From an uncultured Eubacteriales bacterium (GTDB lineage Bacteria; Bacillota; Clostridia; Lachnospirales; Lachnospiraceae), in the NCBI GenBank assembly GCA_900539455.1, contig UQCD01000001.1:62001-126000 (forward strand): DNA of 64,000 nucleotides, given 5' to 3'. This document shows positions 35,499 through 43,478 of this stretch, piece by piece. Made by a program: the position numbers and the translations under genes. The notes under the pieces were generated by a model that worked only from the letters and a program-made list of their open reading frames with translations, was not told the DNA's origin and searched no databases. How positions within the stretch are numbered: the first letter of the stretch is position 1; each line of letters begins with the position of its first letter.

Positions 35499-36935
35499 CT
35501 ACCTGCTATCTCTGTCAACAGATTTTTTACGCTGTCTTGGCTGGCTCCTCTGCCTGCCCTCCGCCTGTATCTGGTGTAAGCGTTTCAATACGCTCTCACG
35601 CTCTGGCGGTCTGCGCTGCTGCTTATCCGCATTTTTAGATTTTCTGCTGGTCTGACGTTCCCACTCTGCAAGCTCACGGTTGTACTGTTCCACAACGCTC
35701 TCCATTTCTCGGAACGTCCGCATAAATGCCTGCACATCGGGATAACCGTCCTCTTTCAAAATATCGGGCAGTTTATCCAGTTTGGCGGCGATTTTCTTTT
35801 CCGTCTGCTGTATCTGCTCGGACAGTGCTTTACGCTCTTTGCCTTTGAATAGCCCCTTTGCGTCTGCAAGCTGCGTTTTCAGCTTCGGAAGAACATCATT
35901 CTGTAAATAGCGGATTTCCTTTGCGCCCCCCTGCGCCTTTATCATCAGATTTCGCATATGTCGGAACTCTGCCATATCAATATCCAGTGTGGGCTTGGGC
36001 GGCATATCTTTCTCCCAAACAAGATTTTGAAGAAGCTCCTTTGCCTTGCCGATGATGCTGCGGAACAGGTGGGGCAGCCAGCCTTTTTCTTTAATAGACT
36101 GGCTGGCTTTCCCGTGGATTTCTGTCTGCTTTATCTCTAAGATTTTTGTTTCCTCAATCCCCGATAACAACGCCATATCCGCTGTCCTGTTCCATTCCTG
36201 CCTTGCGGCGTTGTCGACTTCAATCTCTGCGGCTTTCGGGTTGTTCTTCCCGATTTTCTTTGTGGGAAGATAGACGCTGTTCTTATCGAACACCTTTAAC
36301 TGCTGTTCGGGATCGGAGATATGGCGGTTGATAAGACGGGTGTAAACTTCCTTGACTTCCTGCAAGAAAGGCTCGCCCTTAAATCGTCCGTCTTTTGCGG
36401 TAAAGAGATGGCTTTCGTAAATCTCGCCCTTTTTAATCACGGTGCAGCCTTTTCTTATTTTTCCGTCCTCCCCTGTGATTTCCTTTTTCGTGCGTACTCT
36501 CTTTCCTGCTTCGTCAAAGAATACGCTGCGGCTGGCAACCTTAACCTCTGGCTCGGCAAGCAGCTTTCGCTCGCTGAAAATGAGATGGATATGATAGTTT
36601 GTCTTTCGCTTATTATGGTGCAGAGCCGACACACATTCCACTCCGTACCGTCTGCGAAATTCCTCTGTAAAATCCTCTAATACCTCCTGCGGCTCATACT
36701 GCGTATAAACCTCTGGCAGCGCAATAATCAGTTCCCTTGCTTCGATACACTTTCCCTCTGCGCCGCTGCGTTTAAATTCCTGCTGGCTCTCCCTTGCAAG
36801 ATTATTCCAAAATTCATTGTCGGCGGTGCGATAGGTAGCATAGAGATTTTCTTGTCTTGCGTGGCTTGTGATATACGATATTCTTCCCTTAACATTTGGT
36901 AACTTCGACATCTGTATAAATGAGTGTCTTGGCAT
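35499..36935 (-). CDS. MobA/MobL-family relaxase
   Basis: The relaxase nicks the element at oriT and leads its single strand into a recipient. The start MPRHSFIQMSKLPNVKGRIS is chosen for the GAAAGGAG box. The 478-residue protein has the MobA/MobL N-terminal nuclease domain (1-210) with LIIALPEVYT and the metal-binding HxH in NYHIHLIFSER. A long charged helical C-terminal part (about 330-478) follows. An oriT-like cluster of palindromes lies just upstream of its start. Confidence 0.88.
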   Translation of the reverse strand: MPRHSFIQMSKLPNVKGRISYITSHARQENLYATYRTADNEFWNNLARESQQEFKRSGAEGKCIEARELIIALPEVYTQYEPQEVLEDFTEEFRRRYGVECVSALHHNKRKTNYHIHLIFSERKLLAEPEVKVASRSVFFDEAGKRVRTKKEITGEDGKIRKGCTVIKKGEIYESHLFTAKDGRFKGEPFLQEVKEVYTRLINRHISDPEQQLKVFDKNSVYLPTKKIGKNNPKAAEIEVDNAARQEWNRTADMALLSGIEETKILEIKQTEIHGKASQSIKEKGWLPHLFRSIIGKAKELLQNLVWEKDMPPKPTLDIDMAEFRHMRNLMIKAQGGAKEIRYLQNDVLPKLKTQLADAKGLFKGKERKALSEQIQQTEKKIAAKLDKLPDILKEDGYPDVQAFMRTFREMESVVEQYNRELAEWERQTSRKSKNADKQQRRPPERESVLKRLHQIQAEGRQRSQPRQRKKSVDRDSR

Positions 36936-36959
36936 AAACTCCTTTCTCCCGTGACGGGC

Positions 36960-37180
36960 ATACTCTTTCTGCAACCGACTTGTCGGTTGCCGCTGTTTCG
37001 GCGGCGTAAGCAGACGGACAGCGGAGAAAACAGCGGGCTGTTTTCTCGTGTATCATAGCGGCGGCGCATTGCCCGAAGCTGTGATACACAGCCCCCTGCA
37101 AGGGCGAAATACCCAGAGTACAAACCGTAGGTTTGTGCGAGGGGTGTATTTCGCTCTCAAACGCCGAGGGCTTAGGATTA
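36960..37180. promoter_or_regulatory. Palindrome cluster, candidate oriT
   Basis: No gene is supported in the stretch 36936-37202. It holds four inverted repeats: GCAACCGAC/GTCGGTTGC at 36971-36990, GAGAAAACAGC/GCTGTTTTCTC at 37024-37047, GTGTATCATAGC with GCTGTGATACAC at 37048-37088, and ACAAACC/GGTTTGT at about 37120-37136 nested in a longer GCGAAATAC/GTATTTCGC pair. Such a cluster directly upstream of a relaxase gene is typical of oriT. Confidence 0.6.
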
Positions 37181-37202
37181 CCTGCCGAAAAAGAAACGAT
37201 TG

Positions 37203-37418
37203 TTATTCCACTTTTCGGACGTCGCTCTCGTTCAGCAAGTTTCGTCCTTGATTGACCGTCATAAAGCGTTCCAACGTATCCCTGCGGATAATTGCTTTCC
37301 TGCCGACTTTGAGGACGGGCAGTTTTCCCCATTCCACTAACTTCCGCATGGTGTTCCTGCCGATACCCGTACATTCTGCCGCTTCTTCAATGGTAAGTCC
37401 CATTTTGACATTACTCAA
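37203..37418 (-). CDS. Excisionase-like helix-turn-helix protein (71 aa)
   Basis: The short protein has a MerR/Xis-type winged helix: MGLTIEEAAECTGIGRNTMR, then KLVEWGKLPVLKVGRKAIIR, then a linker helix DTLERFMTVNQG. Proteins of this kind direct the integrase toward excision in Tn916-like elements. It is divergent to the XRE repressor gene, and TTGCAACC copies lie in the shared region, so it is probably repressed by that protein. Confidence 0.82.
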   Translation of the reverse strand: MSNVKMGLTIEEAAECTGIGRNTMRKLVEWGKLPVLKVGRKAIIRRDTLERFMTVNQGRNLLNESDVRKVE

Positions 37419-37447
37419 TCTATCATCCTCCTTTCAAAATACGCATT

Positions 37448-37575
37448 TTGCAACTTTGTGCTTTTCATTATACTTATTCCCTTATCTCTTGTCAACCTGT
37501 TTTGCAACCTGTCAAGAAATATTTTTAAGTTTTATTGAATTTATGGTTGCAAATTAGGTTGCAATATGCTATACT
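37448..37575. promoter_or_regulatory. Divergent control region with repeated GGTTGCAA operators
   Basis: TTGCAAC(T/C) occurs at 37448 and 37502, and its complement GGTTGCAA at 37545 and 37557. The last two lie 12 bases apart over a promoter with TTGCAA (37547) and TATACT (37570), 17 bases apart. This fits binding by the XRE repressor on both the excisionase and repressor sides. Confidence 0.6.
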
Positions 37576-37598
37576 GGCAACAACAGGAGGTGAAAACC

Positions 37599-38264
37599 TT
37601 GAAAAAAGAAATCACATTCACCGCAAAACAGGTCGGTGAACGGGTAAAAGAACGCCGCACAGAATTAAACCTTACCATGCCGGAGCTTGGAAAACGTGTC
37701 GGCGTGAACAAATCTACCATTCAGCGGTATGAGGCGGACGGGGTAGACCCGAAGCGCACCATGATTATCAACGGGCTTGCAGACGCACTCCTTACGACTC
37801 CCGAATGGCTGACGGGGCTTTCCGATGATAAGGAATATGACAGCCGCACTTTATGTGCAAGGGATATAGAGGAACACATCAAAAAGTATCTTGATACGGT
37901 TTCCTCTACCGTCAACGGAGAACCGCACCAGCAGTTACTTACAACCTTTCTTGGAAAGCTGGTTGACCTCTATACAATCATGACCTATCACTTTGCGGAC
38001 GCTATGGCGGAGGTTGACCGTGTAGCGGAGGACGAGGGCTTGAAAACGTCAATTAGGAGATATGCGATTGAGGTCGGGGCAATTGAAGAAAGAGTTTACC
38101 GCAAAGAGATGGAAGTACCTATTGAAGATATGAAACGCTTTTTAGACGGGATTTTACATATCTACGATGAGGGGCGCACAAAGGTATCTATGGGCGACTT
38201 ATTCGGGATAGTGGCGGAAGCCGAAGCAAGGCTTTCCGAAAAAGAAAATTCCGTGGCACCTTGA
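37599..38264 (+). CDS. XRE-family repressor of the element
   Basis: The start chosen is the TTG that gives LKKEITFTAKQVGER, because AGGAGGTG lies 8 bases upstream; an ATG at 37566 lies at the -10 box. The 221-residue protein has a lambda-type helix-turn-helix (VGERVKERRTELNLTMPELG, then KRVGVNKSTIQRYEADG) and a C-terminal helical domain without visible protease motifs. It probably maintains the integrated state by repressing the divergent excisionase and itself. Confidence 0.85.
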   Translation: MKKEITFTAKQVGERVKERRTELNLTMPELGKRVGVNKSTIQRYEADGVDPKRTMIINGLADALLTTPEWLTGLSDDKEYDSRTLCARDIEEHIKKYLDTVSSTVNGEPHQQLLTTFLGKLVDLYTIMTYHFADAMAEVDRVAEDEGLKTSIRRYAIEVGAIEERVYRKEMEVPIEDMKRFLDGILHIYDEGRTKVSMGDLFGIVAEAEARLSEKENSVAP

Positions 38265-38274
38265 CAATAAAAGA

Positions 38275-38294
38275 GCCGATTGACAACAATCGGC
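38275..38294. terminator. Hairpin after repressor gene
   Basis: GCCGATTG and CAATCGGC pair around ACAA 10 bases after the repressor stop. A following T-run is missing. Confidence 0.5.
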
Positions 38295-38370
38295 AAAAGT
38301 GACACAATTATTTCACGCACACCATATGTCACAGTCCCGATTGCCACGGATAGAAAGGAGAATTTTATCT

Positions 38371-39663
38371 ATGGCAAAAGGTTCTGTAAGAAAGAAAGGC
38401 AAGAAGTGGTACGCCCGCTTTTACATTGAAGATGAAAGCGGCAGGAAAGTCCAGAAAGAGTTTGCAGGCACGGAGAGCAAGGCGGAAACAGAAGCCATGC
38501 TCCGCAAGGCAATCGCTGACTACGAGGAAAAGAAGTTTGTTGCAAAAGCGGATAACATCACGCTTGGCGGTCTGCTTGATGTTTGGGCGGAGGAAGAATT
38601 AAAGGTCGGCACGTTGAGCAACGGTACAGTCGAGAATTATCTTCAAGCCATAAACAGGATAAAGCAGCACCCAATCAGCGAAAGGAAACTGAAAACCGTA
38701 ACCTCCGAGCATTTACAGCAGTTCTTGGATTTGCTGACTTTCGGCGGCAGCGTTGGCAACTTCGTTTCCAAAGGGTATTCAAAGGATTATATCCATTCCT
38801 TTTCAGCGGTATTGCAACAGTCATTCCGCTTTGCGGTGTTCCCGAAACAGTTGATTACTTTCAATCCCATGCAGTATGTGGTGTTGAAGAAGAAAACGGA
38901 CAGCGCAGATTTATTCGCTGAAGAAAATGCGGAAGATGGCGAAGTGAAAACGCTGACCTATGAACTGTATCAGAAACTTCTGGCGCAGCTTTCCAAACGG
39001 AGTAAGGACGCTGTTCTGCCCATTCAGATAGCCTATTTCACAGGTCTTAGGCTTGGGGAGGTGGCAGGGCTGACATGGCAGGACATCAACCTTGACGAGC
39101 AATATCTGACCGTCCGCAGGAGCGTCCGTTATAACAGTGCAAGGCATAAAACGGAAATCGGTCCGACAAAGCGGAAGAAAGTGCGTACCGTGGATTTCTG
39201 TGACACGCTTGCAGAGATTTTACGGGCAGCAAAAAAGGAACAGCACAAAAACCGCTTTCAGTATGGGGAGTTATATCATCGGAACTACTACAAAGAAGTC
39301 CGAGAGAAAAACAGGGTATTTTATGAATACTACCACTTGGACGGAACACAGGAAATTCCCGATGACTACAAGGAAATCTCTTTTGTTTGTTTAAGGTCGG
39401 ACGGTTCTCTGGAATTGCCGAGTACAGTTGGTATTGCCTGCCGCTCTGCAAGAAAGAAAGTACCTGAATTAGAGGGATTTCATTTCCACACGCTCCGTCA
39501 CACCTATACAACAAACCTGTTGGAAAATGGGGCGCAACCGAAAGACGTACAGGAACTTCTTGGGCATTCCGATGTAAGTACCACAATGAATGTGTACGCC
39601 CACGCTACCAGAGAAGCAAAGAAAAAATCAGCGAAGCTGCTGGATATGGTAGTCGGGCAATAA
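38371..39663 (+). CDS. Tyrosine-type integrase
   Basis: The start MAKGSVRKKGKKWYARFYIE is chosen for its GAAAGGAG box. The 430-residue enzyme has an N-terminal arm-binding AP2-like domain (1-65), a core-binding SAM-like domain (about 70-185), and the catalytic domain with Arg in TGLRLGEVAG, HxxR in HTLRHTYTTN, and the nucleophile Tyr in STTMNVYAHA. It would insert and excise the element by site-specific recombination at the end repeats. It ends close to the right end, as in Tn916-type elements. Confidence 0.95.
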   Translation: MAKGSVRKKGKKWYARFYIEDESGRKVQKEFAGTESKAETEAMLRKAIADYEEKKFVAKADNITLGGLLDVWAEEELKVGTLSNGTVENYLQAINRIKQHPISERKLKTVTSEHLQQFLDLLTFGGSVGNFVSKGYSKDYIHSFSAVLQQSFRFAVFPKQLITFNPMQYVVLKKKTDSADLFAEENAEDGEVKTLTYELYQKLLAQLSKRSKDAVLPIQIAYFTGLRLGEVAGLTWQDINLDEQYLTVRRSVRYNSARHKTEIGPTKRKKVRTVDFCDTLAEILRAAKKEQHKNRFQYGELYHRNYYKEVREKNRVFYEYYHLDGTQEIPDDYKEISFVCLRSDGSLELPSTVGIACRSARKKVPELEGFHFHTLRHTYTTNLLENGAQPKDVQELLGHSDVSTTMNVYAHATREAKKKSAKLLDMVVGQ

Positions 39664-39667
39664 AGAA

Positions 39668-39709
39668 TTTGCCCTTGTTTCGGCTGGTAAGGGTAAAAAC
39701 AAGGGCAAA
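39668..39709 (+). terminator. Hairpin after integrase, with arm-site repeats
   Basis: TTTGCCCTTGTTT pairs with AAACAAGGGCAAA around a 16-base loop. The AAGGGCA core also occurs inside the left end of the element, so the site may serve integrase binding as well as termination. Confidence 0.6.
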
Positions 39710-39741
39710 ACATAAGGATTTGGCATTTGACAGCGAAAATT

Positions 39742-39760
39742 CCTTGAAAATATAAGGATT
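39742..39760. repeat. Candidate attR
   Basis: This 19-base copy of the end repeat (CCTTGAAAATATAAGGATT) lies about 80 bases after the integrase gene; host sequence resumes beyond it. Confidence 0.55.
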
Positions 39761-39825
39761 GGTGGAAAATCAATCGGCAAATTCCGATTTGCCAAAATCA
39801 TACCCACATTATACCATAAAAATAA

Positions 39826-39868
39826 CGGCACTGTATATCACTTTTGCAACATACAATGCCGTTATATC
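39826..39868 (-). terminator. tmRNA terminator
   Basis: ATAACGGCACTGTAT and ATACAATGCCGTTAT pair over 15 bases with one wobble around a 14-base loop, followed on the minus strand by TTTTTA. It shows that the element to the left did not cut the tmRNA transcription unit. Confidence 0.8.
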
Positions 39869-40210
39869 TAGTGGACCAGACGGGAGTCGAACCCGTGTCC
39901 GAAGGAAAATCCCCTGTCCTTCTACGAGTGTAGTTTGTTATTTAACATTCCCTCCACATCTCGAAAGCAAACATCCTAGATGCTTTAGTAGCTTCATAAT
40001 ACGCCCGCTACCTCAAAGCTTTGATAGTGTCGTTTCTCACATAGTCGAAGCCGAACTTCTAAAGTGTGAGTGCTTTAGAGTCGACTACTGCCAACTAGGC
40101 AGCGATTGCTAAATTTTCTTCAGCGTTTAATTTTAATTTGGCCATTTAACGCATCACCATGCGACTCGCTTCTCCAGCTTCAGTTCCCCCGTCGAAACCT
40201 TTACTAGCCC
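39869..40210 (-). ncRNA. ssrA: tmRNA (transfer-messenger RNA)
   Basis: The RNA rescues stalled ribosomes and tags the unfinished protein for degradation. The 5' end reads GGGCTAGTAAAGGTTTCGAC and pairs with 3' CTGGTCC to form the acceptor stem. GGTTCGACTCCC is the T-loop arm, and the tag frame at 40142-40095 reads AKLKLNAEENLAIAA then TAG. The encoded 3' end is ACTA rather than ACCA, so the mature CCA is not simply genome-encoded. smpB follows upstream in the same direction. Confidence 0.93.
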
Positions 40211-40228
40211 GATTTTTATTGTGTACAT

Positions 40229-40257
40229 ATGATACCTAAAAAAAATGAAAATGTCAA
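40229..40257 (-). promoter_or_regulatory. Promoter of ssrA
   Basis: On the minus strand TTGACA (40257-40252) and TATCAT (40234-40229) are 17 bases apart, about 20 bases before the mature 5' end. This leaves room for a short leader removed by RNase P. Confidence 0.8.
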
Positions 40258-40288
40258 CAAATCCAATCCACTTTAATTACATAGCACC

Positions 40289-40756
40289 TTAATACAAATT
40301 TTTAACCTTGAAATCCTTTTCTGCTTCTCTACGCATATCCTTCTTTGCAATGTCCTGTCGCTTGTCATATAATTTCTTACCTCTGGCAAGACCAATCTGC
40401 ATTTTTACAAGGCTGCCTTTAAAGTATACCTCTAAAGGAACTATTGTATACCCTTTTGCTGTAATCTGGCTGTTAAGCTTATAGATTTCATTTTTATGAA
40501 GCATTAATTTCTTTGGTCTAAGTGGATCTTTATTAAAAATATTTCCCTTTTCATAAGGGCTGATGTGCATATTGTAAATATATACCTCGCCCTTTTCAAT
40601 CCTTATAAAAGACTCCTTTATGGAGCATTTACCCATGCGCATAGACTTGACCTCTGTTCCATGCAGACATATGCCTGCCTCGTAGGTTTCCTCTATAAAA
40701 TAATCAAATCTGGCTTTTTTATTATTAGCAATTAATTTTCCTGTTTCCTTTGCCAT
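40289..40756 (-). CDS. smpB: SsrA-binding protein SmpB
   Basis: SmpB binds tmRNA and carries it into the stalled ribosome. The 155-residue length and motifs are standard: KLIANNKKARFDYFIEETYE, AGICLHGTEVKSMRMGKCSI, and the basic C-terminal tail (ARGKKLYDKRQDIAKKDMRR) that enters the mRNA channel. It is 2 bases downstream of rnr and 78 bases upstream of ssrA, the common order. Confidence 0.97.
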   Translation of the reverse strand: MAKETGKLIANNKKARFDYFIEETYEAGICLHGTEVKSMRMGKCSIKESFIRIEKGEVYIYNMHISPYEKGNIFNKDPLRPKKLMLHKNEIYKLNSQITAKGYTIVPLEVYFKGSLVKMQIGLARGKKLYDKRQDIAKKDMRREAEKDFKVKNLY

Positions 40757-40758
40757 GA

Positions 40759-42933
40759 TTATATCTGCTTTCCTTTCTCGCTGTCAGCTTCCTCTGGCAA
40801 ATTGGCAAGTTCAAAGTCTATAGTGTGTTTAAGATTATCAACACCTAAAACCTTTATTCTGACCTTTTCACCAAGCTTATATTTATTTTTAGTAGTTTCA
40901 CCAACTAATTCGTAATGTTCCTCATCATAGTAATAATAATCGTCCTTTAATGAGGTAACATGAACCATACCCTCTACAGTATTTGGCAGTTCTACATACA
41001 TACCATAAGTAGTAATGCCTGATACCACTCCGTCATATTCTTCACCAATAAACTGGCTCATATACTGCGCCTTTTTAAGCTTTTCAGTTTCTCTTTCTGC
41101 TTCATCAGCTCTTCTTTCTGCGTGGCTTGTAAGGTCTGCCACCTCAGGTAAGATAGAATTATAATGTTTAATTCTCTTTTCTGCAAGTCCACCGTGTAAG
41201 TTTTCCTTTATAATTCGATGAATTTGCAAATCTGGATACCTTCTGATTGGCGATGTAAAGTGGCAATAATACTGAGCTGCCAGACCAAAGTGGCCATTAC
41301 AAACAGCCTGATATTTTGCCTGTTTCATACTACGAAGAGTAAGTCTGCTAATAAGTGCCTCTTCCGGAGTACCTTCAATTCTATTTAAAAGCTTTTGTAT
41401 CTCCTTTGGATGTATTTCATAATCACCAGTTTTAATGCCATACCCAAAATTGCTGATAAACATTCCCAGCTTTATCATCTTTTCTGGGTCTGGATTTTCG
41501 TGGCATCTATAGAGGAAAGGTACCTCCTGCCAAAAATAATCCTCAGCAATAGTTTCATTGGCTATAAGCATAAAATCTTCAATAATCTTTGTAGCTGTAT
41601 TTCTTTCATATGGCTTAATGTCAGTTGGTCGTCCCTTTTCATCGAGAATGATTTTGCTTTCTGGAAAATCAAAGTCAATAGAACCTCTCTTCATTCTTCT
41701 ATCTCTAAGCAGCTTTGAAAGCTCCTCCATCAGCTTAAACATAGGTACAAAATCACTATATTTCTCAATTTCCTCTTGGTCATTGTCAACAAGTATCTTT
41801 TTTACAGAGGTGTAGCTCATACGCTTATCAACCTTTACAACAGTTTCAGCAATTCTGTGGCCAATAACCTTTCCCTTAAAATCAATATCCATAATGCAGC
41901 TAAGTGCAAGTCTGTCACAACCAGCATTTAATGAGCAGATACCATTTGAAAGCTTATGTGGAAGCATTGGAATAACCCGGTCTACTAAATATACGCTAGT
42001 GCCACGCTTTAATGCTTCCTTATCCAAAGGGCTGTTTTCCTTTACATAATGACTTACATCAGCAATATGCACACCTAGCACATACTTATCCTTTTCTTTT
42101 CTAATAGTAACAGCATCGTCTAAATCCTTTGCGTCCTCACCGTCAATAGTAACCATTTGCCAATCTCTAATATCTAATCTTCCACCAATATCCTTTTTGT
42201 CTATCTCATCCGGAATATTTTCCACCTGTTCCATAACATCACCAGGATATTCAGTAGGAATACCATTTGCTTTCACAATACTAAGAATATCTGTTCCCGG
42301 GTCATTAATATGGCCTATAATCTCTACTATTTCCCCTTCTGGATTTTTCCTTTCACTGCCATAATCAGTAATCTTAACAACTACCTTATGTCCTGTAACT
42401 GCACCCATACTTTTATTTTTAGGAATATATATGTCATATGCAAATTTTTGATTATCAGCAATAACAAAGCCAAAATTTTTGCTCTTTTGATATAATCCAA
42501 TTACCTCATCAGTTGCGTGGGCAATAACTTTTATAACCTCTCCCTCTCTTCTTTTTCCTCCTCCATCTCTTGCTGGTCTAAGGGCAATCTGAACTGTATC
42601 TCCGTGTAATGCGCCATGTGTTCTGCTTTCAGGAATAAATATATCTTCTTCCTCACCTTCTACAGTTACAAAGCCAAAGCCTCTTGCATTACCTGTAAAT
42701 ACACCGACCATTACTTTATTGCTTAATTTGTCATATTTTCCTTTTTTAGAAACTCCAATCTTGCCCTCGGCAACAAGAGTATTAAGTACATATACTAATT
42801 CTTCTCTATTCTCCTTTGGAACATTTAAAAGAATAGCAAGCTCCTTTGCCTTCATAGGAGCATAATGCTCATCGTGGATAATATCCATAATGATTTTTTT
42901 TCGTTCCTCTAATAAATCTCTATCCATTTCCAT
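40759..42933 (-). CDS. rnr: Ribonuclease R
   Basis: RNase R is a 3'-to-5' exoribonuclease that degrades structured RNA, including non-stop mRNA released by trans-translation. The start MEMDRDLLEERKK is chosen because AGGAG lies 7 bases upstream; an ATG three codons earlier abuts the box. The 724-residue protein has an N-terminal helix-turn-helix, two cold-shock domains (GFGFVTVEGEEEDIFIPESR), the RNB domain (TIDGEDAKDLDDAVTI, with the catalytic Asp cluster) and a C-terminal S1 domain (GVVSGITTYGMYVELPNTVE). It is co-transcribed with smpB. Confidence 0.96.
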   Translation of the reverse strand: MEMDRDLLEERKKIIMDIIHDEHYAPMKAKELAILLNVPKENREELVYVLNTLVAEGKIGVSKKGKYDKLSNKVMVGVFTGNARGFGFVTVEGEEEDIFIPESRTHGALHGDTVQIALRPARDGGGKRREGEVIKVIAHATDEVIGLYQKSKNFGFVIADNQKFAYDIYIPKNKSMGAVTGHKVVVKITDYGSERKNPEGEIVEIIGHINDPGTDILSIVKANGIPTEYPGDVMEQVENIPDEIDKKDIGGRLDIRDWQMVTIDGEDAKDLDDAVTIRKEKDKYVLGVHIADVSHYVKENSPLDKEALKRGTSVYLVDRVIPMLPHKLSNGICSLNAGCDRLALSCIMDIDFKGKVIGHRIAETVVKVDKRMSYTSVKKILVDNDQEEIEKYSDFVPMFKLMEELSKLLRDRRMKRGSIDFDFPESKIILDEKGRPTDIKPYERNTATKIIEDFMLIANETIAEDYFWQEVPFLYRCHENPDPEKMIKLGMFISNFGYGIKTGDYEIHPKEIQKLLNRIEGTPEEALISRLTLRSMKQAKYQAVCNGHFGLAAQYYCHFTSPIRRYPDLQIHRIIKENLHGGLAEKRIKHYNSILPEVADLTSHAERRADEAERETEKLKKAQYMSQFIGEEYDGVVSGITTYGMYVELPNTVEGMVHVTSLKDDYYYYDEEHYELVGETTKNKYKLGEKVRIKVLGVDNLKHTIDFELANLPEEADSEKGKQI

Positions 42934-43006
42934 ATATATCATCTCCTATATTTCTTCACTGTCTGATTATCTTAACACTATTTTATAATTTTATTTATAA
43001 AAAAAC

Positions 43007-43036
43007 AATCCCCTTTTGCAATAACAAAAGGGGATT
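43007..43036 (-). terminator. Terminator between secG and rnr
   Basis: AATCCCCTTTTG and CAAAAGGGGATT pair around 6 bases, followed on the minus strand by GTTTTTTTA. Confidence 0.85.
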
Positions 43037-43057
43037 TATGTACTTTTTATTTTCAAC

Positions 43058-43297
43058 CTACCAGAATTTAAGATTGAGAATAATTGCAATTAAAATAAAT
43101 AAAATTGCACAAATTTTTGTTGCCTTCTCAAGCTTACCTTCCATCGAGCGTCCCTTGTTCTTTCCCCAATATGTTTCAGCAGCTCCGCTAATAGAGCCTG
43201 AAAGACCGGCTGACTTTCCTTCTTGTAGCATAACTACAACGGTTAAAATTAAAGCTAATATAACAAATACAACAGTTAATGCAGTTTTCAAATCCAT
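43058..43297 (-). CDS. secG: Preprotein translocase subunit SecG
   Basis: SecG is a small helper subunit of the SecYEG channel. The 79-residue protein has two membrane helices (about 5-23 and 60-77), with the conserved VVMLQEGKSAGLSGSISGAA loop between them. An AGGAGG site precedes the start. It is followed by a strong terminator, but smpB and rnr lie next in the same direction, the usual Firmicutes order. Confidence 0.95.
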   Translation of the reverse strand: MDLKTALTVVFVILALILTVVVMLQEGKSAGLSGSISGAAETYWGKNKGRSMEGKLEKATKICAILFILIAIILNLKFW

Positions 43298-43384
43298 TAC
43301 CTCCTAAAATCATAAGCTTATTTATATTAACACAATTCAAATTGAAATACAAGTAATTTTTATTAAAATATACCTGCATTTAAC

Positions 43385-43449
43385 CTCTTGTCATTATCAT
43401 TTTTTTTATATACAATATGGTGTAAGTGTCAATTAACTTATTGACACTC
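43385..43449. promoter_or_regulatory. Divergent secG/rqcH promoter region with palindrome
   Basis: The palindrome AGTGTCAAT/ATTGACACT (about 43424-43449) carries a TTGACA facing each way. On the minus strand TATAAA lies about 16 bases after its TTGACA, a good secG promoter; on the plus strand the -10 box is weak. Confidence 0.5.
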
Positions 43450-43478
43450 ACATTATTAATGTAATTGAGGTAATAAAA

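Larger units (their letters stand above)
32267..39760. mobile_element. Integrative and mobilizable element, about 7.5 kb
   Basis: The segment is visibly richer in G and C than its surroundings and carries tnpV, a relaxase, an excisionase-like gene, a repressor and a tyrosine integrase at its right end. CCTTGAAAATAAAGGATT at 32267-32284 and CCTTGAAAATATAAGGATT at 39742-39760 differ by a single inserted base and are proposed as attL and attR. Copies of AAGGGCA or its complement lie just inside both ends (32354, 32366, 39670, 39701) and may be integrase arm sites. There is no conjugation pore, so transfer would need a helper element. The tmRNA terminator and gene to the right are intact. Confidence 0.72.

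Noticed and set aside
36728..37374. Two long minus-strand frames over the relaxase start and palindrome region
   Set aside because: They are out of frame with the relaxase and excisionase, cover the palindromes, and show no domain; GC-rich DNA gives long chance frames here.
39742..40210. Integration of the element into the tmRNA gene
   Set aside because: The tmRNA terminator hairpin and its 3' end are intact, and the candidate att repeat lies about 65 bases beyond the terminator.
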